NCBI GenBank assembly: GCA_000509105.1
Contig: BAIF02000010.1
Span: forward strand, 1-64,000
Direction: 5' to 3'
Length of the DNA stretch: 64,000 nt
Source of the DNA: Clostridiales bacterium VE202-21
GTDB lineage: Bacteria; Bacillota; Clostridia; Lachnospirales; Lachnospiraceae
Shown: piece after piece, positions 9,387 through 18,167 of the stretch
Layout of the letters: each line of letters begins with the position of its first letter
Numbering within the stretch: position 1 is the stretch's first letter
Program-made: the position numbers and the translations under genes
The notes under the pieces: generated by a model
Told to the model about the DNA's origin: nothing
The model's database searches: none
What the model saw: only the letters and a program-made list of their open reading frames with translations

Positions 9387-9411
9387 ACAGGTAAGGAGAG
9401 GAGCTGCAGAG

Positions 9412-9966
9412 ATGAGATTGATGATTGCATCGGATATTCACGGATCTGCCTTTTACTGCAGGCAGATGCTGGAGGCATACGAAAGAGAAAGGGCGGACAG
9501 GCTGCTTTTTTTGGGAGATATCCTGTATCATGGGCCGCGCAATGACCTGCCGAAGGAGTACGCTCCCAAGCAGGTGATTGCATTGCTGAACCCTATGAAG
9601 GAACACCTGCTCTGCGTCAGGGGAAACTGTGATACAGAGGTCGATCAGATGGTGCTGGAGTTTCCGGTTATGGCGGAATACTGCCTGCTGGAACTGGATG
9701 GCCAGACCATTTTCGCCACGCATGGGCACAATTTTAATCCAGAACATCTGCCGGCGCTTAAAGCAGGCGATATTCTGCTGAATGGACATACCCACGTTCC
9801 TGCCTGTGAGGAGCATGAAACATATATTTATATGAATCCGGGCTCTGTTTCTATTCCAAAGGAGGATTCAGTGCATAGTTATATGATATATGAAAATAAA
9901 TTATTTCAATGGAAAGATATGAATGGAGAGGTATACCGGATATGGAAGACAAATATGCATTGCTAA
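9412..9966 (+). CDS. yfcE: YfcE-type metallophosphodiesterase
   Basis: 184 residues of the calcineurin-like fold: metal-binding motifs SDIHG (residues 5-9), LFLGDILYHGPRN (about 34-46), GNCDTEV (about 69-75), ATHGHNF and NGHTHVP towards the C terminus. The GDILYHGPRN form is characteristic of YfcE, a manganese-dependent phosphodiesterase whose physiological substrate is unknown. ATG 9412 follows AGGAGAGGAG. Its 3' end overlaps the next gene by 25 bases, implying coupled translation with the NYN protein, so the pair may act together on RNA or nucleotide substrates. Confidence 0.88.
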   Translation: MRLMIASDIHGSAFYCRQMLEAYERERADRLLFLGDILYHGPRNDLPKEYAPKQVIALLNPMKEHLLCVRGNCDTEVDQMVLEFPVMAEYCLLELDGQTIFATHGHNFNPEHLPALKAGDILLNGHTHVPACEEHETYIYMNPGSVSIPKEDSVHSYMIYENKLFQWKDMNGEVYRIWKTNMHC

Positions 9967-10907
9967 TTGACGCGGATAATGTTTCCGCAAAATATATAAA
10001 GCCGATACTGGATGAATTGTCCAAGTATGGAAACGTAACTTATAAGAGAATCTACGGAGACTGGACCAGCACGTATAATTCAAGCTGGAAAGAGGAACTG
10101 CTCCAGAATTCCATTACTCCGATCCAGCAGTTCAGTTACACGCATGGGAAAAATGCAACCGATTCTGCCATGATTATAGATGCAATGGATATGCTGTATA
10201 CAAGTGAGTTAGAAGGGTTCTGCCTGGTATCCAGTGACAGCGACTTTACAAAGCTGGCCAGCCGTCTCAGAGAGAGCGGCAAGACTGTCATAGGGATGGG
10301 GGAAGATAAAACGCCGGCGCCCTTTAGAAAAGCCTGTGATATCTTTACCGTACTGGAATTGCTGCTGGAAGATAACACCATAGAAAAGGAAGAGAAGAAT
10401 ACAGTACATGCCACCGGAAAAGACTGTAAGAAGAGCAGTACGGATGTGGTATCCAAGAATCAGATAGAAGAGGCGGTCGTCAAGATCATAACCGAAAATC
10501 AGAACAATGATAAGGAGACCGGCCTTGGTGAGGTTGGCAGCCGTCTGGTCAAACTGTATCCGGATTTTGATGTCCGGCGTTACGGGTATAGCCTGCTGTC
10601 AAAGTTTCTGGAGACATTTCCAAAACTAAAGCTGAAACAGGACGGCACACAGGTTACCGTCATGCTGTATGAAGACAAAAGCAGGCAGGAGATGCTGGAA
10701 GAGTATATTATCATGCTTGTTCAGAATGCCGGGGCCCAGGGCGTATCCTTAGGCACGCTGGGGAACAGAATCAGAAACCGGTTTGGCGATTTCAAAGTCA
10801 GAGATTATGGGTATTCCCAGTTTAAACAGTATATTCAGAGCTTCCCTAGTATACAGATTCGGGATGATGGGGAACAGAACTGGGCAGTACATGTTGATAA
10901 CAGGTAA
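9942..10907 (+). CDS. NYN-domain protein with two OST-HTH/LOTUS domains
   Basis: 321 residues. The N-terminal NYN (PIN-like) domain shows LLIDADNVS near residue 8 and SSDSDFTKLASRLRESG near residue 93, the acidic clusters expected of this RNase fold. A low-complexity linker follows, then two similar winged-helix modules: about 168-240 (GEVGSRLVKLYPDFDVRRYGYSLLSKFLE) and about 255-320 (GTLGNRIRNRFGDFKVRDYGYSQFKQYIQ). These are OST-HTH/LOTUS domains, which bind RNA (G-quadruplex RNA in some members). ATG 9942 is preferred over the upstream in-frame start because GGAGAGG lies 10 bases before it. Function is probably RNA cleavage or binding; the target is unknown. Confidence 0.85.
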   Translation: MEDKYALLIDADNVSAKYIKPILDELSKYGNVTYKRIYGDWTSTYNSSWKEELLQNSITPIQQFSYTHGKNATDSAMIIDAMDMLYTSELEGFCLVSSDSDFTKLASRLRESGKTVIGMGEDKTPAPFRKACDIFTVLELLLEDNTIEKEEKNTVHATGKDCKKSSTDVVSKNQIEEAVVKIITENQNNDKETGLGEVGSRLVKLYPDFDVRRYGYSLLSKFLETFPKLKLKQDGTQVTVMLYEDKSRQEMLEEYIIMLVQNAGAQGVSLGTLGNRIRNRFGDFKVRDYGYSQFKQYIQSFPSIQIRDDGEQNWAVHVDNR

Positions 10908-10916
10908 ATGAGTGCA

Positions 10917-10976
10917 AAGGGGTCAGACCCTTTTGCAGAGGGGTCAGACCCCTTTGCGGAAGGGTCAGGCCCCTTT
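10917..10976. repeat. GGGGTCAGACCCC palindrome, locus 4 (three tandem copies)
   Basis: Three variants in a row at about 10917-10935, 10938-10957 and 10959-10976. The middle copy is the best palindrome; the outer two carry single changes. The spacers are two to three bases, so the array could fold into three short hairpins in series. Confidence 0.85.
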
Positions 10977-11138
10977 TATCAGTTCTCTTTCGAAAATTAT
11001 CTTTCTAAAATGTTCGTTTCCGAATAAATTTCCCCAAAAACCCATCCGCGCCCAATTGATTTGCTTACCCTCTATGCTAAGATAATCTTGTAAAGGTAAC
11101 AACTCATTTTATAATCAATAACAGAAAGGAGCAAAGTT

Positions 11139-13547
11139 ATGAGCATAAATAAGAAACTTCTCCCGCCGGGCCTTACCAGGGAAAACAGAACAGAGAAACT
11201 AAATCAAGCCATGAGAAGTGTAAAACCGGAGATCTGTATCGAGCGGGCCCGCCTTATTACGCAGAGTTACCGCAGTACAGAAGGAATGCCTTACATTATC
11301 CGCAGGGCTATAGGCCTGAAAGACCTTCTTGAGCATATGACAATCTTTATAGAGGACGAAGAGCTGATCGTGGGAAATCATGGTTCCAAACCCCGTTGTG
11401 CCCCGCTCTTCCCGGAATTCGGAGGTTTCAGCAAGGAAGAACTGGACAGGATGCCCACCAGGAAGGTAGACACACTGCAGATTACGGAGGCGGATAAGGC
11501 GGCTCTTTTGACAGAAATATACCCGTACTGGGAAAACAAGTCCATAGGAGATTTATCCAGGCACTACATTGACGAGCGGATCATGCAGGTGCTAGACTCC
11601 CCCTACCGTGTATTCAATCCTTTAAGCCGCGCGCGCAGCGGATATGGCCATTACCTGCCGGATATTCAGAAAATCATCAGCCATGGGTTCCGAAAAGTAG
11701 AGGAGGAAGCAAAAGATTGCTTGGAAAGTCTGGACATTCTGGATCCTGAGTTTACAGATAAGACTCATTTCTATAAAGCAGTCCTGATTGTATGCCAAGG
11801 GATAAGACGCTTCCAGAACCGTTATGCAGACCTGGCGGAACAGATGGCAGCAGAGGAAGGTAATAAGCGTAGAAAACAAGAGTTGCTTCTCATCGCCTCC
11901 AACTGCAGGCAGGTTCCTTATGAGCCGGCGCGGACGTATTATGAGGCGCTCCAGTCGTATTGGTTTACGCTTCTGATTGATTACTGCGGCCAAAATGGCT
12001 CCGCTATATCAGGAGGCCGGGTGGATCAGATGTTCTATCCTTACTATAAAAATGACCTGGAAAATGGCACCATGGTCAAAGAAGAGGCGCGGGAGCTTCT
12101 GGAGGCATTGTGGGTAAAGAGCAGCGATGTCATTAAAGCAGGAACCTACATGAGTGCCAGAAATAACGGCGGATTCGCCACTACGATCAACGTGGTGCTG
12201 GGCGGTGTTGATGAGAATGGGGAAAATGCAGTCAACGATTTTACCTATGTCTGCCTGGATGCAGAACAGACGGTATTCAATTCTGAACCCAACACCAGCA
12301 TCCGTATTTCACAGAAGAATCCGGATAAATTCTTAAACCGTGTACTGCAGATCCTCGTGGAAAATGAAGGCGGAAAGCTTCCATTTTTTAACGATGACTT
12401 AATCATAGACGGCCTGATGAAGGACGGAGTATCCCTGGAGGATGCCAGAAACTACGCAATCGTAGGGTGTGTGGAACCGACAGGACAGGGCAATACCATG
12501 GGCAGAACCAATGCATGTTACTTCAACCTTGCCAAATGCCTGGAGCTTGCGTTATTTAACGGGGTATGCCAGATGTCGGGAGAACAGCTGGGGCCGGTAA
12601 CCGGAAAATTTGAAGAGTTTGAGACTTTTGAAGAGTTTAAGAAAGCATATGAGATACAAGTAAATTATTTTGTTGACATGATGATCAGTTCGCTCAATTC
12701 CATCGAACTGCTGCACGCACGGTATGGGCAGCATATTTATTGTTCCATGCTGCTGGAAGGCTGCCTGGAAAAAGGCAGAGACTGTACGCAGGGAGGGGCA
12801 AAATACGACTATGCAGGCGTGCAGGGAGTCGGAATTGCGGATGTGGGAGATTCTCTCATGGCTATAAAAACGCTGATATTTGACAAAAAGGAAATGGCGC
12901 CGTCCCTGCTTCTGGATGCATTAAGGCATAATTTTGAGGGGCAGGAAATCCTTAAATACCGTCTCATCAACCAGATACCGAAATACGGAAACGACATCCC
13001 CGAAGCAGACGAGTTGACAGCGTATGTGGGAAAACAGTACTGTGAAAGCGTCAAAGGCCATCGGTCTCCCTACGGCGCGATCTACCGTCCCGGCCTGTTC
13101 TGCCTCTCCTCAAACACACCGCTGGGCCGCCAGGTCTGCGCACTTCCAAGCGGCAGAGAGGCGGGGACTCCACTGGGAGACGGCGGCATTTCTCCGAAAC
13201 ACGGCATGGATATCTGCGGGCCGACCGCCGCGGTCAAGTCTGTAGCCAGAGTGGATCACGAGAGCGCGATCAACGGAGTGAACTTTAACATGAAATTCAT
13301 GCCTACGATCCTCAGGACAAAAGAAGAAAGGCAAAAACTCATCGACCTGATCCGGACGTATTTCGCCATGGGAGGCATGCATATTCAGTTCAACATCCTG
13401 ACCCCGGAAAAGCTCAAAGATGCGCAGCAGAATCCCGACCGCCACAGAAATCTCGTTGTACGCGTAGCAGGATACAGTGCATTTTTCGTGGAACTGGACA
13501 AAGACATACAGGATGAAATCATCAGCAGAACCATGCAGTGCGTATAG
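11139..13547 (+). CDS. Glycyl radical enzyme, eliminase/dehydratase type, substrate unassigned
   Basis: 802 residues, the usual length for the family. The thiyl-radical motif is GCVEP with Cys444 and the general-base Glu446. The C-terminal glycyl radical loop is RVAGYSAFF with Gly778. GCVEP places it with glycerol/diol dehydratase, choline lyase and related C-O/C-N/C-S eliminases rather than true pyruvate formate-lyase, which has adjacent cysteines. The stretch after GCVEP (TGQGNTMGRTNACYFNLAK) differs from those I remember for glycerol dehydratase, CutC, HypD and isethionate lyase, so I leave the substrate open. The activase follows by 13 bases. ATG has an AGAAAGGAG site. Confidence 0.88.
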   Translation: MSINKKLLPPGLTRENRTEKLNQAMRSVKPEICIERARLITQSYRSTEGMPYIIRRAIGLKDLLEHMTIFIEDEELIVGNHGSKPRCAPLFPEFGGFSKEELDRMPTRKVDTLQITEADKAALLTEIYPYWENKSIGDLSRHYIDERIMQVLDSPYRVFNPLSRARSGYGHYLPDIQKIISHGFRKVEEEAKDCLESLDILDPEFTDKTHFYKAVLIVCQGIRRFQNRYADLAEQMAAEEGNKRRKQELLLIASNCRQVPYEPARTYYEALQSYWFTLLIDYCGQNGSAISGGRVDQMFYPYYKNDLENGTMVKEEARELLEALWVKSSDVIKAGTYMSARNNGGFATTINVVLGGVDENGENAVNDFTYVCLDAEQTVFNSEPNTSIRISQKNPDKFLNRVLQILVENEGGKLPFFNDDLIIDGLMKDGVSLEDARNYAIVGCVEPTGQGNTMGRTNACYFNLAKCLELALFNGVCQMSGEQLGPVTGKFEEFETFEEFKKAYEIQVNYFVDMMISSLNSIELLHARYGQHIYCSMLLEGCLEKGRDCTQGGAKYDYAGVQGVGIADVGDSLMAIKTLIFDKKEMAPSLLLDALRHNFEGQEILKYRLINQIPKYGNDIPEADELTAYVGKQYCESVKGHRSPYGAIYRPGLFCLSSNTPLGRQVCALPSGREAGTPLGDGGISPKHGMDICGPTAAVKSVARVDHESAINGVNFNMKFMPTILRTKEERQKLIDLIRTYFAMGGMHIQFNILTPEKLKDAQQNPDRHRNLVVRVAGYSAFFVELDKDIQDEIISRTMQCV

Positions 13548-13560
13548 AGGGAGGAAAAGA

Positions 13561-14469
13561 ATGCAGGGAAATATATTTGATATTCAAAGATACAGTATCC
13601 ACGATGGCCCGGGGATCCGCACGGTGGTCTTTTTAAAGGGCTGCCCGCTGCGCTGCAGGTGGTGTTCTAATCCGGAGTCCTGGCAGGCGCATCCGCAGTT
13701 ATTCTATGCATCCTCCAGATGTATTGGCTGCCTGAACTGCGTAAATCACTGCCCGGACGGGCAAATTACGGCGGAAAATGGACTGCAGATTCATTGGGAC
13801 AGGTGCGGGAACGATCATCTGGACTGGGTGGCAAAGTGCCCTGCAAAGGCTCTTACCGTAAAGGGAAAATGGATGCCGCCGAAAGAGGTGTTTGAAGAAG
13901 TTTTAAAAGACGAGGCATTTTATAAAAGAAGTAAAGGGGGGATTACCCTGTCAGGGGGTGAGCCGCTGCTGCAGGCAGACTTTGCAGAGTCCCTGTTAAA
14001 ACTATGCCGAGGCCACGGGATTCATACGGCCGTAGAGACGACCGGATGCGTGCCAAAAGAAAACCTGGAAAAAGTGCTGCCCTACACGGATTTATTTCTA
14101 TACGACATCAAATCCGCAGACAGCCAGGTCCACAAAACCTGGACAGGTGCAGACAATCAACAAATTCTACGGAATCTGGAGTGGCTTGCAAGACAAACAA
14201 AAGGCATTTTCATCAGGACACCCATGATACCGGGAGTAAACGATAGTGAACAGGATATTTTAGACATCATCGAGATCATTCAGAAAAATGGAATCCGTTA
14301 TTATGACATCCTCCCCTTCCACCAGTATGGAAGCGGAAAATACATTTCCTGCGGGTTGGATTACTCCATGCAGGATGTAAAGCCCCATGAGGAAGAGTAT
14401 GTAGAAAAAATCAGGGATACCATACACAGCTTCGGACTTTCCACCAAAATGGAAGAAATGGCTGACTAA
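13561..14469 (+). CDS. Glycyl radical enzyme activating protein (radical SAM)
   Basis: 302 residues from ATG 13561, directly after GGGAGGA; the longer open frame starts inside the upstream gene and is not used. The radical SAM cluster motif is CPLRCRWC (CX3CX2C, about residues 28-35). A ferredoxin-like insert with two further cysteine groups follows (CIGCLNCVNHC and a later C...C), as in activases of the dehydratase subfamily. GGITLSGGEPLLQ and the downstream ETTG are the SAM-binding elements. It installs the glycyl radical on the preceding enzyme. Intact, and translationally close to its partner. Confidence 0.93.
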   Translation: MQGNIFDIQRYSIHDGPGIRTVVFLKGCPLRCRWCSNPESWQAHPQLFYASSRCIGCLNCVNHCPDGQITAENGLQIHWDRCGNDHLDWVAKCPAKALTVKGKWMPPKEVFEEVLKDEAFYKRSKGGITLSGGEPLLQADFAESLLKLCRGHGIHTAVETTGCVPKENLEKVLPYTDLFLYDIKSADSQVHKTWTGADNQQILRNLEWLARQTKGIFIRTPMIPGVNDSEQDILDIIEIIQKNGIRYYDILPFHQYGSGKYISCGLDYSMQDVKPHEEEYVEKIRDTIHSFGLSTKMEEMAD

Positions 14470-14572
14470 GAACAAAATGGGCAAGACCACTTTGGCGCCG
14501 CCGCGCTGCCCGCCTTGCGGCTATATACCTTATCACGGCGTGCGCATCCCCGGAGGAGTCTTATGATATAGG
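14469..14572 (+). repeat. Dispersed repeat C, copy 1
   Basis: About 104 bases that recur in reverse orientation at 40254-40404. Shared blocks include CTTTGGCGCCGCCGCG, CCGCCTTGCGGCTATATACC and TTATGATATAGG. It sits directly after the activase gene. Confidence 0.75.
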
Positions 14573-14578
14573 AAAAAC

Positions 14579-14618
14579 ATCCCCCATATACCTGATCAAA
14601 TCCAGATATATGGGGGAT
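14579..14618. terminator. Hairpin between convergent activase and GntR genes
   Basis: Perfect 12-base arms, ATCCCCCATATA and TATATGGGGGAT, with a 16-base loop. It lies between convergent transcription units but lacks a clear U-run, so termination is inferred from position. Confidence 0.5.
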
Positions 14619-14686
14619 ATGTATGATCCTAGCCGTTGCCGCAGAGCGGTATGTGTATCGGACAGGACAGTGCAGACGAAAAAATA

Positions 14687-15499
14687 TTATGACAGCGTTA
14701 CCTGCCGGCGGATGTCAATCGGGCTTTTGCTGGCGGATGTATTGCGGTACAGTTCCAGCTGGAATACGCACTTATCGGCCCGGGTGATAGAGGTGGTAAA
14801 TTCGAATACAAATCCCGAATCCAGATAAGAGATACGCTGAATCTTATAGCCGGGGACCTTTGCTGCACATTTCAGCAGATCAGCCTCATCCTTATTGATA
14901 ATGATTGCTTCAATTGTCTCCGTTGCACGGTAGAGATTCAGTGCGTAGCGCTCACTCAGCACCTTGTACAAGGATACGGTTGAAAAATCAAAGAATTCAA
15001 TCCGTTCGCAGAGATAATAGGGGACAAAAGCCTTCTCAAATAAGATTGGCTCATTGTTCGCACAGCGCAGCCGGTAAAGTTTAAATACCTTATTCTGCGT
15101 CGGCGGCAGTTTGAGCTGGTCGCGGATATACTGATCCGCCTCTACCACCTCGCTCTTAATGACAACAGAGGTGGGAACCGCTCCAAGTTCCCTCATATTC
15201 TCGGTAAAATTGTAAAGATAGTTGATGTTTCGTTTCATCTTGGGATCTGCAATAAAGGAACCCCGTCCTCTGTAGCGGACAAGGAGGCCCTCATCCACAA
15301 GCCTGTCCATGCACTGGCGGACTGTAGTCCGGCTGATATTTAATATGCTGCAAAGGTTTGTCTCTGTGATCATTTGATCACCGGGCTTCAGGACACCTGC
15401 CTGGATTTGTATCTTAATATAGGAGGCAAGCTGCTCATACAGAGGAGAATCGCTCTCAGGCGAGAACTGAAATGTTTCTTTAAAATAGTCAATGTCCAA
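14687..15499 (-). CDS. GntR-family repressor with UTRA effector domain (HutC type)
   Basis: 270 residues. The N-terminal winged helix (about 17-85) contains SPLYEQLASYIKIQIQ and ISRTTVRQCMDRLVDEG, followed by RYRGRGSFIA; the remainder (about 95-240) is the UTRA ligand-binding domain. HutC-type proteins usually sense sugars or amino-acid derivatives and bind short palindromes containing TGTAT/ATACA-like arms. A 17-base palindrome of that kind lies upstream at 15699-15715, and an identical one precedes the operon at 30254. Start is TTG 15499 with AAAGGAAC about 7 bases upstream. It is convergent with the glycyl radical genes and divergent from the DeoR gene. Regulon assignment is inferred. Confidence 0.88.
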   Translation of the reverse strand: MDIDYFKETFQFSPESDSPLYEQLASYIKIQIQAGVLKPGDQMITETNLCSILNISRTTVRQCMDRLVDEGLLVRYRGRGSFIADPKMKRNINYLYNFTENMRELGAVPTSVVIKSEVVEADQYIRDQLKLPPTQNKVFKLYRLRCANNEPILFEKAFVPYYLCERIEFFDFSTVSLYKVLSERYALNLYRATETIEAIIINKDEADLLKCAAKVPGYKIQRISYLDSGFVFEFTTSITRADKCVFQLELYRNTSASKSPIDIRRQVTLS

Positions 15500-15698
15500 T
15501 TGTATAGTTCCTTTCTATAAAATAAGAATTTCCGCCCGGGTTAGATTGGGAAAATGCAGTAATTATAGCGGATTCTGCTGTTTTATTTTCTTCAATAGTA
15601 TCATAAATATATACGATATTCAAACATAATTACCAGTTAATGGAATGGTAAAAACAACTGGATTATGTCTATCGGATGTGATACAATAATAATGTATC

Positions 15699-15715
15699 AA
15701 ATGTATGATACATTT
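15699..15715. promoter_or_regulatory. Operator-like palindrome AAATGTATGATACATTT
   Basis: Perfect 8-base arms around one central base. Its reverse complement is exactly the palindrome at 30213-30229. TGTATCA at 15693-15699 and TGATACA at 15679-15685 supply additional half-sites, so several dimers could bind. Confidence 0.75.
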
Positions 15716-15772
15716 ATATTATCATATTAAATTATAAAACGCAATATCCACGGAAAAAGAAGTTGTTGTATG

Positions 15773-15807
15773 GTTACTATCGCGGCCCATTTGCCGTGAA
15801 TAGTAAC
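15773..15807. repeat. Dispersed repeat B, solo terminal hairpin
   Basis: An imperfect 35-base inverted repeat bounded by GTTACTAT and ATAGTAAC. It matches the terminal sub-hairpin of the longer elements at 24976 and 55869. It lies 25 bases upstream of the DeoR start and should not be mistaken for that regulator's operator. Confidence 0.75.
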
Positions 15808-15832
15808 GTTGTATGGGGGCTGATAAGGATTG

Positions 15833-16624
15833 ATGCATACACAGGATCGCAGAAAAGCAATTTTAAAAGAACTTGAACAAAACGCTTATGTTCGTGTGGG
15901 TACACTGAGCAGCATGTTCGGCTGCACTGAGATGACGATCCGCAGAGACCTGAATGAGATGGCGGAGGAAGGCCTGCTGAAAAGGACCCACGGGGGTGCT
16001 GTAAAAATAGGAAAGAATTTTGTGACTGACAATGTAAAAGACTTGCTGTACAGCAATCTGCATAATAAGATATACATAGCCAGGCAGGCGTACAAAGTCA
16101 TCAGTGCTCAGGATACTATATTTTTAGATGATGCAACCACCTGCCTGTATCTGGCAAAGGAAATTAAGAAAAATGAGAAAAAACCGGTAAATATCATAAC
16201 AAACAGTGTACTTTTGGCATTGGAACTTATGCAGGCGGAACATGTCTCCATAAAGATTATCGGAGGAGATGCGGCCGGCAATCTATCTGCGACTGTGGGG
16301 CAGGAGGCCGTCGAACAGATCGCGCGATGCAGGGCGGACAAGGCGTTTATCGGAGTCAATGGCATTGATTTCACGGAGGGAATCACAGGGATTGGGTACC
16401 CCCAGATGGAGATTAAGCAGGCCATGTTAAAAAGTGCAAAAGAGACCTACGTGCTGGCGGACAGCAGCAAATTCGGGCATATCTATCTTTCCCATATCTG
16501 CAATATCGATCAGGTTACGGCCGTGCTCACGGATGGGAATCTGGCGGCGGCATTTCAGGAAGATGCCAGGGCCCATGGCTTCCCGGTTATCTGGCAGACG
16601 GGGGCGAAGAAAAACGAAGAATGA
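15833..16624 (+). CDS. DeoR-family sugar-responsive transcriptional regulator
   Basis: 263 residues. The N-terminal HTH (RRKAILKELEQNAYVRVGT, then CTEMTIRRDLNEMAEEGLLKRTHGGA) is the standard DeoR domain. The C-terminal DeoRC sensor domain includes DDATTCLYLAKEI and the ADSSKFG motif near residue 204, which normally recognises a sugar phosphate. ATG 15833 is used; a TTG directly before it is also possible with AAGGA immediately upstream. It is followed by an acetyltransferase, a PHP hydrolase and a DUF1349 gene in the same direction, which it probably controls. Confidence 0.88.
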   Translation: MHTQDRRKAILKELEQNAYVRVGTLSSMFGCTEMTIRRDLNEMAEEGLLKRTHGGAVKIGKNFVTDNVKDLLYSNLHNKIYIARQAYKVISAQDTIFLDDATTCLYLAKEIKKNEKKPVNIITNSVLLALELMQAEHVSIKIIGGDAAGNLSATVGQEAVEQIARCRADKAFIGVNGIDFTEGITGIGYPQMEIKQAMLKSAKETYVLADSSKFGHIYLSHICNIDQVTAVLTDGNLAAAFQEDARAHGFPVIWQTGAKKNEE

Positions 16625-16670
16625 ATACAGTTCGGACTAGTCGGGACTGTTATGAATGAAGGGAGCAAAT

Positions 16671-17279
16671 ATGAGCAAAACAAAGTTAAGTGAAAAGGAA
16701 AAGTGCCAGGCAGGGCTGCTCTACGATGCCAACTATAATCAGGGGCTGGCGGAAGAAAGAAACAGATGCAAGGATCAGTGCTGGCTGTTTAATTCCTGCC
16801 GGCCTTCGGAGCAGGAAAAACGGATGAACATCATGAAGGGGATTCTGGGGAAGACCGGCAGCTCCTTCCTGATTGAGCAGACCTTTTGGTGCGATTACGG
16901 ATACAATATAGAAATTGGTGAAAATTTTTACGCAAATCACGGATGTGTCATCCTGGATGCGGCCAGGGTGACTTTCGGAGACAATGTCTTCATCGCGCCC
17001 AACTGCGGATTTTACACGGCCGGACACCCGTACAGCCCAGATCTGCGCAACCAGGGTCTGGAGTATGCAAAGCCGATTAGCATTGGTAATAATGTGTGGA
17101 TTGGGGGAAATGTCACAGTGCTGCCGGGAGTGACCATAGGGGATAATACCATCATCGGGGCAGGCAGCGTGGTGACGAAAGACATTCCGGCAGGTGTGGC
17201 GGCCGTGGGCAATCCATGTAAGGTGTTAAGGGAAATTACCGAAGAGGAGATGGAAAGAGAAAGGAGGAGTGTACAATGA
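16671..17279 (+). CDS. Maltose/galactoside O-acetyltransferase family protein (LacA/Maa type)
   Basis: 202 residues from ATG 16671 behind GAAGGGAG. The N-terminal helical Mac region (about 5-55) is followed by left-handed beta-helix hexapeptide repeats (IEIGENFYANHGCVILD, VTFGDNVFIAPNCGFYTAGHP, ISIGNNVWIGGNVTVLPGVTIGDNTIIGAGSVVTKDIP). The GFYTAGHP segment holds the catalytic histidine of this family. It transfers acetyl groups from acetyl-CoA to sugars. The stop overlaps the start of the PHP gene by four bases (ATGA), so the two are co-translated. Cys-rich N terminus is slightly unusual. Sugar acceptor unknown. Confidence 0.9.
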   Translation: MSKTKLSEKEKCQAGLLYDANYNQGLAEERNRCKDQCWLFNSCRPSEQEKRMNIMKGILGKTGSSFLIEQTFWCDYGYNIEIGENFYANHGCVILDAARVTFGDNVFIAPNCGFYTAGHPYSPDLRNQGLEYAKPISIGNNVWIGGNVTVLPGVTIGDNTIIGAGSVVTKDIPAGVAAVGNPCKVLREITEEEMERERRSVQ

Positions 17280-18151
17280 ACTGGCTGGATTTACATATGC
17301 ATTCCGTCATCAGCGATGATGGGGAATTTGAGCCGGAGAAACTGATGGACATGTGCCGGGAGGCGGGGCTGAAAACCGTGGCAGTTGCGGACCATAACAG
17401 CACCAAAGCTCTTGGACGGGCTGCCGCCAGGGCAAAAGAGAACGGTCTTCGGCTGATCCCCGCAGTAGAGCTGGACTGCTGCATACGGGGCAGGGAACTG
17501 CATATTCTGGGATACGGCATTGATCCGGAATATCCGGAATATGGAAAGGTGGAACAAAATCTGCTGGCCCAGGAACAGGAGAGCTCAAAAATACGGCTGA
17601 GGCTGGCGGAGGAAGCGGGATTAATCGTGGATCATGATTTGGTCTATGAGCTGGCACATCACGGTGTCGTGACAGGAGAAGTCATTGCAGAGGCTGCGCT
17701 GAAGAATGAGGAGAATCACGCATTGCTGCGGGATTACCTGCCGGGGGGAAAGCGGAGTGACAATCCCTATGTGAACTTTTACTGGGACTGGTGCTCACAG
17801 GGAAAATGCGCCTATGCACCAGTAGAATTTATTTCCCTGGACAGAGCTGTAGAGATTATTACAGCATCGGGGGGAGTTCCCATTCTGGCGCATCCTGGCA
17901 ATAATACGAGGGAAGATGAGATGCTGCTGCAGGATATCGTGAAAGCAGGGGTCCGGGGAATGGAAGTATTCAGCAGCTACCATACGGATGAGCAGGTGGA
18001 GTTCTACCTGGACTGGGCCATGAAACGGCAGCTGCTGATCACGGCAGGAAGCGATTTTCATGGAAAGACAAAGCCGTCTATCCATTTGGGCCGTATGGAT
18101 GTAAAAGGGCTGGAAGATAAAATTTATAAAGAACTTATGGATGCGGTTTAA
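17276..18151 (+). CDS. PHP-domain metal-dependent phosphoesterase
   Basis: 291 residues. PHP motifs are in order: DLHMHSVISDDG (residues 5-16), VADHNSTKAL (about 38-47), PAVELDC (about 62-68), and C-terminal ILAHPGN and SDFHG. This is the TrpH/YciV-like subfamily, whose known member hydrolyses 3',5'-nucleotide bisphosphates or short RNA 5' ends; the substrate here is not determined. It starts within the stop of the acetyltransferase gene behind GGAGGAG. Metal-binding histidines and aspartates all appear present. Confidence 0.88.
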   Translation: MNWLDLHMHSVISDDGEFEPEKLMDMCREAGLKTVAVADHNSTKALGRAAARAKENGLRLIPAVELDCCIRGRELHILGYGIDPEYPEYGKVEQNLLAQEQESSKIRLRLAEEAGLIVDHDLVYELAHHGVVTGEVIAEAALKNEENHALLRDYLPGGKRSDNPYVNFYWDWCSQGKCAYAPVEFISLDRAVEIITASGGVPILAHPGNNTREDEMLLQDIVKAGVRGMEVFSSYHTDEQVEFYLDWAMKRQLLITAGSDFHGKTKPSIHLGRMDVKGLEDKIYKELMDAV

Positions 18152-18167
18152 AAGGAGGGCATAGATT

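Larger units (their letters stand above)
15500..15832. other. Divergent regulator intergenic region
   Basis: 333 bases between the GntR gene (left) and the DeoR gene (right). It contains the operator-like palindrome at 15699-15715, a further half-site arrangement TGATACA...TGTATCA at 15679-15699, and a repeat-B hairpin at 15773-15807. I could not find a promoter with both hexamers at good spacing. Confidence 0.6.

Noticed and set aside
8683..10907. AIM24, YfcE and NYN genes as extra Wadjet components
   Set aside because: Each family is widespread outside Wadjet loci and the four Jet genes are complete by themselves; only proximity supports a link.
15773..15807. Inverted repeat as the DeoR operator
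   Set aside because: The same hairpin terminates the dispersed elements at 24976 and 55869, so it is better explained as a repeat copy.
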